A stretch of 64,000 bases of DNA from Akanthomyces muscarius (Eukaryota; Ascomycota; Sordariomycetes; Hypocreales; Cordycipitaceae), in assembly GCF_028009165.1 (NCBI RefSeq), contig NC_079245.1, positions 1,302,001 to 1,366,000 on the forward strand. Direction: 5' to 3'. Both the position numbers and the translations under genes were made by a program. The first letter of the stretch is position 1. The number at the start of each line of letters is the position of its first letter. Of this stretch, positions 1 to 10,035 are shown piece after piece. The notes below the pieces were generated by a model that was given only the letters and a program-made list of their open reading frames with translations, was not told where the DNA came from and did not search any database.

Positions 1-1038
1 AAGCAAATCGGGGCCGGTCTTACTACGGTCAACTATGAGAAGTCGGCCAGTGTCGATGAGCCATCGCTCGACGAGTTACACGCCCACAAGCTACGCTTAC
101 ATCGATGGACAGTGCTGACATGTCGTCTAGGGAGCGTTGAAATTGTTTCCCGATCAATTTCCGCCTCAAAGGAGTGGCAAGGCGAAAGTGATCATGTTTT
201 CCAATTTATCAATGAGAATTTTGATATCTATCTGTCTACAGGCTGCTCAATGCATGTCCACGTCTCTCCAGCACCCTTAGAAAGCCATGTCTACAACTTG
301 GGCCAGCTCCAGAGCATACTCAAAGCGACAGCGCTGTACGATAAGGCAATTACGAACGTCATGCCAGCGGACCGCAAGGAGAATCCATATTGCCAGCCTA
401 ATCTCGCACCTCGCCGAGAGAAGCGACACCAAAGCGAAAAGGACATCAACAATCACATTCGGGATGCATTTGAGCGAGTGGAGTCTCAAGGATGCAAAGG
501 TCTTTTTGCCCCGTTTGATAATCTCCGTCCTATCCAGAAAAATCTCATTCAGCTGGTCTTCTTTGGAGAATCGCGCTATCTGTCCTGGAATTTTGCCCAT
601 CTCGCCGGTTCATGCGGAACGATTGAGTTTAGACGGCCTCCCGGCGTTCGGGATGCAGCGGCCGCAAAGCACTGGATCGCTTTCACGCTGGGATTCTTGT
701 CTGTGCCTTGGCACTGGCACACACCTTTGATCCCAACTCGAAGACGCACGCCACCGTCGAGGACCTACTTGAGCTGATTGAGACGGGCCATAGCACTCTG
801 CCCAGCTACTGTCAGGGAGCACTGAACCCTGCTCTGTTGCAGGTGGACAGCTCTTCGCCTCATCGTTACTCGGGCGCCGAATTGACGGCGATTAAAAGGA
901 AGAAGGACGCAAAGAAGGACAAACGGAGCAACTTTGTTGAAAAGGTTAGTCAGTTGTTGCGGTCGGTGCATCGCCGGATTTAACTAACAGCCTCCTCTAT
1001 AGCTACGCTCCCAACCCAACAGCCCGGCTCACGATTGA
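1..1038 (+). pseudogene. Amidoligase-like protein, 5' truncated by window edge, apparent frameshift
   Basis: The frame is open from base 1, so the gene starts outside the window. The residues read like the fungal branch of the putative amidoligase family (ATP-grasp/glutamine-synthetase-like fold proposed to form amide bonds): a VEIVSR strand, then CSMHVHVSP, then GTIEFRRPPG, in the order expected for that family. Near 700 the frame breaks. The upstream frame ends GFLS, while the continuation ALAHTFDPNSK lies in another frame. One missing base around 700-703 explains it. The downstream frame reaches 944, followed by a 58-nt intron (945-1002: GTTAGT, CTAAC, TATAG) and a short last exon ending in TGA at 1036-1038. 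It is either a recent pseudogene or a sequencing error. The family call is from motif recognition; the substrate is unknown. Confidence 0.6.
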
Positions 1039-1316
1039 TACCGACATAGCAGTCATGTTGACCGCTGTGGATATACTGACATCTGCTGTCTTGTCCTGTT
1101 TGTTCTTGTTCTTTTCTGATGCTTCTGCTCTGTCTCTACTGTTCTGTCTTCGTGCTTACGTCATATTCTTTCACATCTCTTTGCTCTGTCTGTGTTCAGT
1201 TCTGCTGTACTTTTCGTTATCATCTGTCTAGTAGAATAAATCTCATTCGCAGTATTCATTTGTACTGTGCTTTCGATATTTCCGTGGCAAACAAAGACGT
1301 CCTGGCTAGGAACATC

Positions 1317-2369
1317 TTACTCTTCTCGGAAAACTAAATCTTTGCCGTCATGGACTGCGTTGAACTTGCTAAACAAACCGCGCATACCTGACCGCATCAC
1401 TGCAATCGTCTTGGACGGGTCGTTCTCGCCAAACGTTATTTCAAACCTCTCATGCTCATCGCATCGGAATACGTCATCAAATACCTTCGGACTTTTAGGT
1501 TTCTGCGGGTTGATTCTAGGATATTGCTGTTCCAATATTTCGACGACCATTCTAGAATGCACCATGAGACGGCTCCCCAGATCGGCGCTGTACTCGCAGT
1601 ACGCTGGCCCCTGGATGACTTCCCAATGCACTCGGAACCAAAGATTGTGCAGTTCATGACGGCAACAGCGCTCTTGAACCAAATCATACAGAGGCCCCAT
1701 ACGTACAGCCCCAGATGTCGGCGAAGACGACTGCATAGCGACGACTGCGCCTTTGACGACGACGACATAGTTGCCATTCAAATACCTACCGTTGAGCTTC
1801 TCCTGGCTCCAGAGGTAGCCCAGCTGGCGTATAGGGGGCCGCGTGACCAGCATGCGGCGCCAGCTCGCACCGCGTCGAAAGAATCGCTCCCTGAAAGGCT
1901 GCACATAGGCGTCTTCGGGAAGATCAACCGGAATACTTCTCATGAAACCGTTGCCATCCAGCTTCTCCTCGCGCGGGTTCGGTGTCCAATGCAGCGCCAT
2001 GAAGGAGTTGGCTGCACGAAAGTAGGCCTTCTGGTGCGTTTCAAAGAAGCACGGCGAGAAGTACTTGACGAGCAGCGGGTTTCGTGTGAGCGACGGAAGT
2101 GCCTCCGTCAGCTTGCCCAGGTCCTCGGTGGCGCCGTCGACGAGGTCATCAGCGCCCTGCCGGTCGATGAGCGGCATCGCGGTACTTCGATGCGTATCGC
2201 CGGGTACTGGCTGGAAACAGAGTTTCTGCTGAAGTGTAGGTGATGTGGTGATGAGATCACGCCATGCTTTGCTCACGCGCTGTGCTGACACGAGCAGTGT
2301 AACCATGTCCGTTTGCCAGAGGATGGCTTCATGCAGCTCGGGCAGGGCGAAAACCGCGGCAACAGCCAT
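1317..2369 (-). CDS. F-box domain protein
   Basis: Intronless frame of 350 residues. Residues about 5-50 (FALPELHEAILWQ, then LLVSAQRVSKAWRDLI) have the F-box pattern: leucine/proline-rich first helix, then VSKxW before a hydrophobic helix. F-box proteins bind Skp1 and present substrates to SCF ubiquitin ligases. The C-terminal 300 residues show no WD40 or leucine-rich repeats and would be the substrate-binding part. Many ascomycete F-box proteins have such unassignable C-termini. It converges on the amidoligase-like gene, whose stop is 278 bases away. The start is the first ATG of the frame and directly precedes the F-box. I am fairly sure of the F-box and do not know the target. Confidence 0.7.
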   Translation of the reverse strand: MAVAAVFALPELHEAILWQTDMVTLLVSAQRVSKAWRDLITTSPTLQQKLCFQPVPGDTHRSTAMPLIDRQGADDLVDGATEDLGKLTEALPSLTRNPLLVKYFSPCFFETHQKAYFRAANSFMALHWTPNPREEKLDGNGFMRSIPVDLPEDAYVQPFRERFFRRGASWRRMLVTRPPIRQLGYLWSQEKLNGRYLNGNYVVVVKGAVVAMQSSSPTSGAVRMGPLYDLVQERCCRHELHNLWFRVHWEVIQGPAYCEYSADLGSRLMVHSRMVVEILEQQYPRINPQKPKSPKVFDDVFRCDEHERFEITFGENDPSKTIAVMRSGMRGLFSKFNAVHDGKDLVFREE

Positions 2370-3638
2370 GGCGAGTGGTGTCTGGATCGCCGAACGGATA
2401 CTGGAATATCACGGCAGCCAGTACTGGATGGAGGAAGCATTTAGCATCATCGCCACGCTTGCGCCATGAATGTTTGCTGTTTACTGTTGGGTGCGGGTGC
2501 CTGGTGGAAGCGCGCGCGTCGAGCTTGGGAGGGGCCATGCATTTTGGCCGCGGCCCACCACTTGGTTGGCAACACAGCGTGGTTTGTTACTTGCAGAATC
2601 GTGCAGTTCAGTAGTATATCATGAGCTGCATATAATGGACTGACGAGGGGAGAATAGGCGACTACTTGAAATAAAATCTTTCGCGGCGTTTTACAGGGAA
2701 CTGAGTCCTTGATCAGTGGCCTTGTAGGTATCATCAATGCGCCCGGGCGATTGTCAGATGGTCACTGCAGGACTTTTCCAACGAGAAGAAATCATATTTT
2801 TTGGGTGCGTAATCTGTTTAACGCTACACAATGGAGCTTGCCATGGGCATCGGGCCCTACATTGTACCATTCCATAGCTTAACCATCATTATGCTGGCAA
2901 TGTACACCACTGGCGAAGCCTAACGAGAAGCGCCACAAGAAAGTTTTTTTTTATTTCCGCAATGTCATCAACCCATCCGTGTAAGCTTTGGATTCAGTGC
3001 ACGAGAGAAGAGAAAATAGTGACGTTGTGTTTCCGACCTAAGCGAGACACGACATCAGCTCGTGCGCCCGCCCACGTCGTTGTCTGCCTGATGACGGGAC
3101 TCGTCTAAGGCTCGGATCCGACGAATGCGACTTGACACAACGTCCTTGTGACCCGAAAACGTCGCCTCTTGCCGACTCCGAGGCATTTTTGGTGCTTGAT
3201 TTATGAGATGAAAATAAAAATAACAACAGCGCGGCGCCCCGGGTTTCTGCCATCGGAAGCTGAGGCTGTTACTGCGGCCGCCAGGGCTGAAGCCTCCAGG
3301 AAGCCCATTCGCCCAGCCCACCACGGCTGTCCTAAAGCGATCTGCCCTACAGAAGTGACAGCGGGACGGTAATTTTCAAGTCTAAACCCAAAAGGAAGAC
3401 GCTATGCGAATCCTTCGACAAGCTGCAAGCAGCAGCCGAAGACAAAGAGGTAGGACGGCAGGCGAACACGCGTGCGTAAGTGCCTCCACGACCCGAGAGA
3501 CTTTTGCGAGATGGGTTTGCTGCGCGCATGTAAAGCGGAAGCAGTGCGAAGCTGCTAAAATATAAAGCATGGCAATTTCTCGCATTGGAGTATTCTATCG
3601 TGCAACGTCTCCGTAAACAGTCTCTCTGCACCAGCACC
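2370..3638. other. Intergenic region, divergent promoters
   Basis: Lies between the F-box gene (minus) and the DUF2306 gene (plus) and should hold both promoters. Short open frames exist but none shows a domain or a sensible splice model. No RNA gene or repeat seen. Confidence 0.5.
3561..3566 (+). promoter_or_regulatory. TATA-like box
   Basis: TATAAA lies 73 bases before the ATG chosen for the DUF2306 membrane protein. The position is plausible for a fungal core promoter, but this is a single-motif match. Confidence 0.3.
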
Positions 3639-4755
3639 ATGACTCCCTCGCAACAGTCCACCCAAACAGGCATCTTGGCCATCATGCCCAAGCTATACAG
3701 CCCCATCGGCTTCACCAAGGGATACAACTTTGTCCTCTGGTTCGTATTCTCCGGGGGTATGCTAGGGTTCTGCCTCGCACGGCTGATGTATCTCGACTTT
3801 TACGGCGTCTTTTGCTCTCCGGATGATTCTTCCGCGAACCATGCCGCGCCCGGGGAATGCTACTGGTACAACACCTACAACGTATACCGTGTCGGCATCA
3901 AGATGCATCTATACACCATTATTCCAGCAGGTGTCTTGGCTTGCGTTCAGTTTGTGCCCGTTGTTCGCCACAAGTTGATCCTGCTTCATCGCATCAACGG
4001 ATACATTACGCTGCTCTTGAGTCTCGTTGGTGTCGCGGGTGCGTTCATGATCGCGCCGGTGGCATTTGGCGGCGATCTCGCGATTCGAGGCGCCGTTGGT
4101 CTTCTTGCCATTATCTTTGTTGGATCCCTCTCTTTGGCATACTACTACATCAAACGGCTTCGAGTCGATCTACACCGTGCTTGGATGTTGCGAGCTTGGT
4201 TTTACGTACGTCGGTATCTAGTATAGTGCGTTTTATTTTTCGAGTCGAGGCTAAAGTTATGGTGTAGGCTGGCTGCATCGTGACTGTCAGGATCATAATG
4301 GTCATCACAGCCATACTCATCTCCTCGGGCGATGGCAAAGGTGGCTTCTTCCAGCCGAAAGCTTGTCGAGAGCTGGCTAGCTATCTAAACAGCACTTTAC
4401 TTTTACAGGAATATCCAGATTGCACGTCTCTTGACGCCTGGGTCTTGGTCAAGGCCGATCTCACTGCAGACGGACCTGAGCATCAAAGTGCTGCGCTAGA
4501 CGTGGGTTTCGGGATGGCTACCTGGATAGCAATTGCCATTCATGCCATTGGCGTCGAGTTCTACGTGAGTTATGCAAATCTCCGCGCTTTGCTCATCATC
4601 TCGTTCCTGGACTAACACGATCTTAGCTTCAACTTACACCCGGCGAGACTCGGCGCCTCCGCGAGCTATCCCACCAGCGCCAGGCGCAGGCTAACGTTAG
4701 TCTTCAAGCTTCATCAAAAACCATCGTTACCGACAGCGAGAGAAATAATATTTGA
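3639..4755 (+). CDS. DUF2306-type integral membrane protein
   Basis: Exons 3639-4205, 4268-4564 and 4627-4755 give 330 residues. Introns are 62 nt each (GTACGT...GTGTAG and GTGAGT...TCTTAG). The ATG has a good context (CACCATGA). The protein has several hydrophobic segments: one near residues 30-50, then a run of segments around residues 100-190 with charged loops between them (RHKLILLHRING, YYIKRLRVDLHRAWMLR) and another in the second exon. The conserved-looking HRxxG and HRAWMLRA motifs are those I associate with fungal DUF2306 membrane proteins. The tail after the last hydrophobic segment is hydrophilic (LRELSHQRQAQAN). Biochemical function of the family is unknown. It is followed in the same direction by the MetX-like hydrolase, with no sign of co-transcription. 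Confidence 0.75.
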
Positions 4756-5166
4756 CTTGCTGCGGCAACCACAACTTCGTCGTCCAATGATGGGGCCTTG
4801 GGCTGAATTGATAGGCTCTGGATTACTTGCCAGTCATTATACTGTACTCCAGTGTCTTGCATCGTCCTTTCCTGCTGTTCCGATACGGTCGTTTGCCAGC
4901 ATAATTGGGCGTTTTTTCTTCTGCATTTCTAATCTGTCTTCTTTCTTTGAAAACTTACGAATTCCAATTGGCGCATTTCTGTCGAGTGCAACGGGTACAA
5001 TGTCCACCACCACGTTGCTCTGGTGCTGTACCCGACAACTGCCGCACCTAGCTCCACCACTCTGAGAGGCGTAAATAGAAGATCGATTCCGGGGCAGCTT
5101 TATATGCAGCCACCCATCCCAAACATCATATATCTCCAAGCATCATATTTATAGACTCAAACCGCC
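4756..5166. other. Intergenic region before the hydrolase gene
   Basis: Holds the terminator of the DUF2306 gene and the promoter of the hydrolase. A TATATG element around 5100-5105 lies about 65 bases before the ATG. Nothing else is recognised. Confidence 0.4.
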
Positions 5167-6228
5167 ATGGAGAACAGCACCGTTCCCGCACACCATCTTC
5201 GAGAGACGAGGTATCCAGATACATTTCAGGAGCATGATTTCGACGTAAAGAACTTTCAGTTCACGTCTGGCGAGTCTTTGCCCACCCTGCGACTTCATTG
5301 CCGCACTCTTGGATCGCCAAGCGTTGACTCGAGAGGTCGCACCACCAATGCAGTCCTGATCCTGCATGGCACTGGCGGCGCAAGCACCCAGTTTATCCAG
5401 GATATGTTTGCCGGCCAGTTGTTTGGGCCTGGTCAGCTCCTCGATGCGTCCAAGTACTACATCATCTTGCGAGATGGGATCGGCCACGGAAAGTCGAGTA
5501 AGCCGAGCGATGGCCTCCGCGCTCAATTTCCTAAATATGGCTATCGCGACATGGTCGAGGCGGACCATTTACTATTAACCCAGCACCTGGGCATCAATCA
5601 CCTACGGCTCGTCATGGGCACTTCCATGGGCGGGATGCAGAGCTGGCTCTGGGCCGCCCTGTTTCCCGACTTTATGGACGCAGCCATGCCGCTGGCGTCG
5701 CTGCCCGCCCAGATTGCCGGCCGCAACCGCATGTCGCGCAAGATGATCATGAACGCCATCCAGTCGGACCCCGAGTACAAAAAGGGCAACTACGGCGCGC
5801 AGCCGGTCCACGGCCTCACGTCTGCCATCAACGTCCTGCTGTGGATGTCGTCGGTGCCCCTGCAGTGGCAGAAGGAGGCGCCGACGCGCGACGCCGCCGA
5901 TGCGTTTCTGGACGAGCGCGTCGCGCGGATGCTGCAGACGACGGACGCAAACGACTTCCTGTACCAGATCCGCTCGTCGAGCGACTACGACCCCGCGCCG
6001 CTCCTGGACAGGATCAGGGTGCCGCTGGTGGCGGTCAACTCGGCCGACGACCAGATCAACCCGCCGGAGCTGGGGCTGCTGGAGGCGGGCATCGAGAAGG
6101 TTGCAAGAGGCAGAGCAGTGGTTCTGCCGATTAGTGACGAGACGCGCGGTCATGGGTCACACACAATCGCTAAGCTCTGGAAACATGAGCTGGAGTCTTT
6201 ACTATCCATGTCTGAGACCACAAAGTAA
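5167..6228 (+). CDS. Alpha/beta hydrolase, homoserine O-acetyltransferase (MetX)-like
   Basis: Intronless, 353 residues. The alpha/beta-hydrolase features are in order: HGTGG oxyanion region (residues 67-71), DGIGHGKSS (103-111), nucleophile elbow GTSMGG with Ser153, an acid in NSADDQINP (Asp294 or Asp295), and a C-terminal histidine in GHGSHT (His329 or His332). The GTSMGGMQ elbow and DGIGxGKSSKPSDG segment are typical of the MetX family (acyl transfer from acetyl-CoA to a hydroxyl). Many fungal members outside methionine synthesis are hydrolases or side-chain acyltransferases of unknown substrate. No signal peptide, so probably cytosolic. The stop lies only 195 bases from the convergent dioxygenase gene, a pairing that may be functional but is not proof. 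The true Met2 protein is usually longer, so I do not name it met2. Confidence 0.8.
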   Translation: MENSTVPAHHLRETRYPDTFQEHDFDVKNFQFTSGESLPTLRLHCRTLGSPSVDSRGRTTNAVLILHGTGGASTQFIQDMFAGQLFGPGQLLDASKYYIILRDGIGHGKSSKPSDGLRAQFPKYGYRDMVEADHLLLTQHLGINHLRLVMGTSMGGMQSWLWAALFPDFMDAAMPLASLPAQIAGRNRMSRKMIMNAIQSDPEYKKGNYGAQPVHGLTSAINVLLWMSSVPLQWQKEAPTRDAADAFLDERVARMLQTTDANDFLYQIRSSSDYDPAPLLDRIRVPLVAVNSADDQINPPELGLLEAGIEKVARGRAVVLPISDETRGHGSHTIAKLWKHELESLLSMSETTK

Positions 6229-6423
6229 TGGGCATTGGGGTGTCTACAATACTCTTCTTGCGCTGGACACTATGCAAGGAATACGATAGTGTCAGACATG
6301 GCGAATACATAGAAATCGATCTGATACATACACCATTCTGTACAATTTGAAAACTTTCGGAGATGAGATCCTAATACGCCTCACGTCCTCCAAAGCATGG
6401 TTCCTTGCGGCACCTGCGCCACA

Positions 6424-7892
6424 CTACTGCAGTGCCGGTACCTTTTCGCCGCTCGACGGCGTTCGGAGAAACGGCTCCAGAGGAAATACTTGATTCTCCG
6501 CCCTGACTCCCGCAAAAACGCGATCCCACAGCTTCTGCAGCGGCTGGGGCGTCTTCCACGCGCGCTCCTCGTCCCGCAGCCAGAGCCGGATTAGGTGACG
6601 CCTTTTCATCTCTTGTCAGCAAAGCTGTCCCGCTTTCTCGCTGCTCTACCTGCTTCGAGGCAATCACGGGCCACTACTTACTGCTTCTCGGCAGAGTCTT
6701 TAAACGACCCGCGCGCGTGAAAGATGCTCAGGTTGTTGACAAACTGAATGTCGCCCGCCTGGAACTCGAGCGCCACCGCGCTCTTCTCGGCCGTAAAGTG
6801 CAGCGCGTCGAGCGCCTCGGCCTGCGCCTCCGTGATGGGCGGTATGTCGGCGCTGCGCGGCAGGCCCCAGTAGCCGGTAAAGGACCGTCGGGCGTACTGG
6901 ATGATGAGCCGCTCCGGGGCGTCGCCCTCGGCGGGCTGGTGGTAGAGCAGCGGCCGCGCAGAGTAGCCCGGCTTGCCGTTTTTGCCGAATCTGCAATACC
7001 GAAATGTCAGGCCCACCACAGTCTTGACTCGAAAACAGGGCAACTCTTCTTTTTTGAAGAACTCACTCGTCAATGTTCCAGGGCTCAGAGAGCGTCTTGA
7101 TCAGGTCCGGCCGCGTCGCCGCCAGCTGGTTGTACACGTGCCAGCTGCTGGCCAGGTAGCTCTCGCCGCCCTCGGCCGCCTCGGCGAGGGCGAAGAGCGC
7201 AATGACGTCGCCGACGTCGGTGTGGAAGACCTGCTTCTCCGTCGTGTATGCCGGCGCGCCAATCTTGTGCGGGTCAACGGTCGCCGTCAGGTCCTTGATG
7301 TGCGCGAGGGCCACGTCGGCGGGCCTGCCGCCAAAGCTGCTGTCCTGGCGGCCGCGGGTCGGCGCGACGTGCGCGGCGAGCCCCGCGTAGATGGCGATAT
7401 TGTCCTCGCGCGTGTACTTTTCGACAGGAATGCCGCGCACGACTTTGAAGCCGTGGCCGTCGTGAATCTCCCGGGAGACGTCGCGCAGGACGGCGTGCAG
7501 CGACGGCAGGGGAAAGGTGTCTTGTGTAATCTCGCCGAGAGGCTTTTCAAGGTCTTTTGCAAACGTAAGCCCAGGTGTTTCTCAGTCTCTCCTCCGGATT
7601 GATGGCGGAGCTTACTCTTGAAGTGATTCAGGGCGCTGTCAATCTCGGCAATGTCGCTCTCGGTCAGTCTATACCACCACTGGTATTTGTCTGATACGGT
7701 GGCGCCATGCCACACAAGCTCAGACTCGAGCTTTTTCGGAAAGCCGTCTGGAAGCGACTTTGCTCGCTTCTCATCGTCCACGTGCCGCTTTGCTCGAGCT
7801 TGATATGTGTCCCAGTTTGGCGCATACGCAATATCCGGCTGCCCGACCGGGCCGGCAGCAAAGGTAGGTTGCAAGGTAGCAGCTGCAGCCAT
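6424..7892 (-). CDS. TauD/TfdA-family Fe(II)/2-oxoglutarate-dependent dioxygenase
   Basis: Exons (read on minus) 7892-7616, 7553-7067, 6990-6682 and 6601-6424 give 416 residues. All three introns (62, 76 and 80 nt) have GT-AG ends and the joins restore a continuous family-like sequence. The iron-binding His-x-Asp is FHTDVGD (His203, Asp205). The distal His is probably His346 in NLSIFHARGSF. The 2-oxoglutarate-binding Arg should be in RHLIRLWLRD (Arg359 or Arg363). GGRP, YWGLPR and WNID segments fit the fungal TauD-like group. The enzyme couples 2-oxoglutarate decarboxylation to hydroxylation of an unknown substrate, often a sulfonate, carnitine-like compound or secondary metabolite. It converges on the MetX-like hydrolase. 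Confidence 0.88.
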
Positions 7893-8449
7893 TGTTGGTA
7901 ATTTCTAAATAGTTTCAATAAATTGCGGCGAGCAGATGAGTTAGATTAGATGCAGCACCTCGATGGTAGGTTTGCGAGGTAAACTATATAAGCACCGTCG
8001 CTCACATTGCGGGATGCGATGGCGCGATTACGCAATATGCGGCAACCACCAGAATGGATGCGCAACGATTCGCTGATAACGACCGTCAACGTGGACTAAA
8101 ATTCGCCATATGGCAGTTTACAAATCAAGAATGACGCAAATGGGCCGGTTTCGCTTCCCCGCATTCTCTGCGCTGTAGATAGGAATATGTTTGCCATCAA
8201 GGCCGCGGGCACCCGAGCGTCAGAGACCTACATGCAGCCGGATGCTTTCTCGCGAGCAAACCATCTTTTCGCTCATAAAAATTCACAATGCAAAGCTGGA
8301 CAGACTTCTAGTTAATTTGATCTTTTTAATTGATATCCCGTGTTTCTTTACTAAGCTCGTGTGTGTGGCGCTATATATATCTTGATGTCGTGTTGTATGT
8401 GTTACAAAGAGATGTCCTATTCAAATGCATCGCCATATCATATTGCCGC
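7893..8449. other. Promoter region of the dioxygenase gene
   Basis: Upstream of the minus-strand dioxygenase. Contains a TATATA element (7985-7990) about 93 bases before the start. No gene is seen in the remainder. Confidence 0.4.
7985..7990 (-). promoter_or_regulatory. TATA-like box
   Basis: TATATA on the minus strand, 93-98 bases upstream of the dioxygenase ATG. Motif match only. Confidence 0.3.
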
Positions 8450-9387
8450 TCAAGGAGTCTGGTCCCCGTCGTACCTCCTGGTAGCTCTCTTCTGCTGTTT
8501 GGCCAAGCGAGCACTCCTGCGAGTGTTTCTGACAGAAGGCGACACCACGTTTGCATTCGCGGCCGCTTTTTCGCCGTTGGCACCACCTTTGGTCCTTTTC
8601 GGCCGTGACTCCAAAGTCGCTGCATTGGCTTCTCGTCGTCTCTTCTTCGTCTCAGTCATTTCTTCCCTGCGAACACGCTCCGCCTCCTTTTTCTGCTTGC
8701 ACATTTCAACCTCAAAGAGACGGATCTCGCGGATGGCCCATTAACTTGACGTTGTTGGTAGTAGACAGCCATTCGCGCGCTATGATACTGTTCTATCTAC
8801 TGGACAAGCTCATGAACTCTCTTGTTGCTTGCATCCCGTTCATTCTGGGCCGCTTGTAGTAACCTGTCAAGCCGGCTCGTTTTGGTGGCAGGATTTGACT
8901 ACCTAAAGTAATTTCGCCGTCTTTTTTCGGTGAGCAGCCTCCAGGACTTACGGAAGCGCGGTTCCAAGTCTTCTGCATCGGCGTTCACATGCTCCAAATA
9001 CCACTTCTCAAAGTTGACATATTCGAGCCAATTGGTCCAGGCATCCTGTTAGCGTAGATTCTTTCGTAATTGCAGACGTCGACCAAAACGGTCGGGCTTG
9101 AAACGCGTTTCTACTGCGTCCTTGTAAGTGGAGAACGATTGGCCGTCAGGTATCTGCCGAAGTCTGGGCATGCTTCCCAGAGAAAGACCAGAGGGTTGGT
9201 TGAATGAAGGCGGGGATAGCACCCTGTGTGAACCGATATCTTCATGTTTGCGCGTGTACGCCTCAATGTATTTAGAACACTCCTCCTCACTTTCGCCCAG
9301 GCCGCGGTTAAACCACTGCGATTTGCAATTCCGTCTTTCAAGGACGAAGAAGCTCGAATAACAATCGTAGATGGGATAACGAGTCGC
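8450..9387 (-). pseudogene. Decayed gene of unknown function
   Basis: On the minus strand a protein-like frame runs from 9387 to 9052 (YDCYSSFFVLERRNCKSQWF, later YIEAYTRKHEDIG and QIPDGQSFSTYKDAVETRF). It hits a single TAA at 9051-9049 and continues in the same frame from 9048 to 8902 (QDAWTNWLEYVNFEKWYLE, then DAEDLEPRF). Further on, a very basic, plausibly C-terminal stretch (REIRLFEVEMCKQKKEAERV, then RRSARLAKQQKR) ends at 8450 but is in a different frame, with more stops between. No good ATG opens the first segment. A Trp/Tyr-rich middle plus a coiled, Lys/Arg-rich tail suggests a once real protein. I cannot assign a family. An alternative is a multi-intron gene whose introns I failed to resolve, but the in-frame TAA in the middle of fluent sequence argues for decay. 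Confidence 0.4.
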
Positions 9388-10035
9388 TTATTCCCCCACC
9401 CGTTAAATAGACTGTTGCGCATCGGCCCCATCCATCGCCATCTGCGACCCGCTCGCTACCCGTCTTCACAACCCTAAGAGGTAGTTCCGTGCAGAGTGTG
9501 CCTACAGTATCCGTTTGTAAACACAGTACATCGTGCTATTGCTGTATCGACATGTTTTGCCCCCAATTCATCAACCTGCAGGCCAGTCACGTTCTTTTCG
9601 TAGACCTGACACGCATGTCAGCAGTCAGAGCTGTTGTCAACGCCGCAAAATAGCTCCAGAAGCGAGCAGCCACCACGTTTGCCTCAACCAATCAGCAGGC
9701 CTACCAGGTTTTGGAAGCCTTCGGGGCCTCTCCGGAGCAAAACAATTATCGTACACGCGGCATTTCAGTGTGTGGGGATCTAACTTTGTAGCATCGCGGA
9801 AGCAGAACCAGCCCATCATTGCAAGTATTTTACGGGACGAATTTTTACTTGCTCTTGAATATCGATTTGCCCATTCTCATTGTATGCTGGTCTAATTCTG
9901 TAGCGTCGCTAAATAAAGAAACAGTCTCTTCTTCCTAGAAATGACAATATTGCACACATCACACCTCATCTTGGCACTCGCCATTGACCATCCAACGCTG
10001 AAAACAAAAGCCCCTTGCAAAACCAAATCTTCCAT
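9388..10035. other. Intergenic region
   Basis: Between the decayed gene and the end of the membrane-protein gene. Open frames on both strands are short and have no recognisable domain. Nothing supported. Confidence 0.4.

Noticed and set aside
9533..9895. 120-codon plus-strand frame
   Set aside because: No domain, no splice partners, composition not protein-like.
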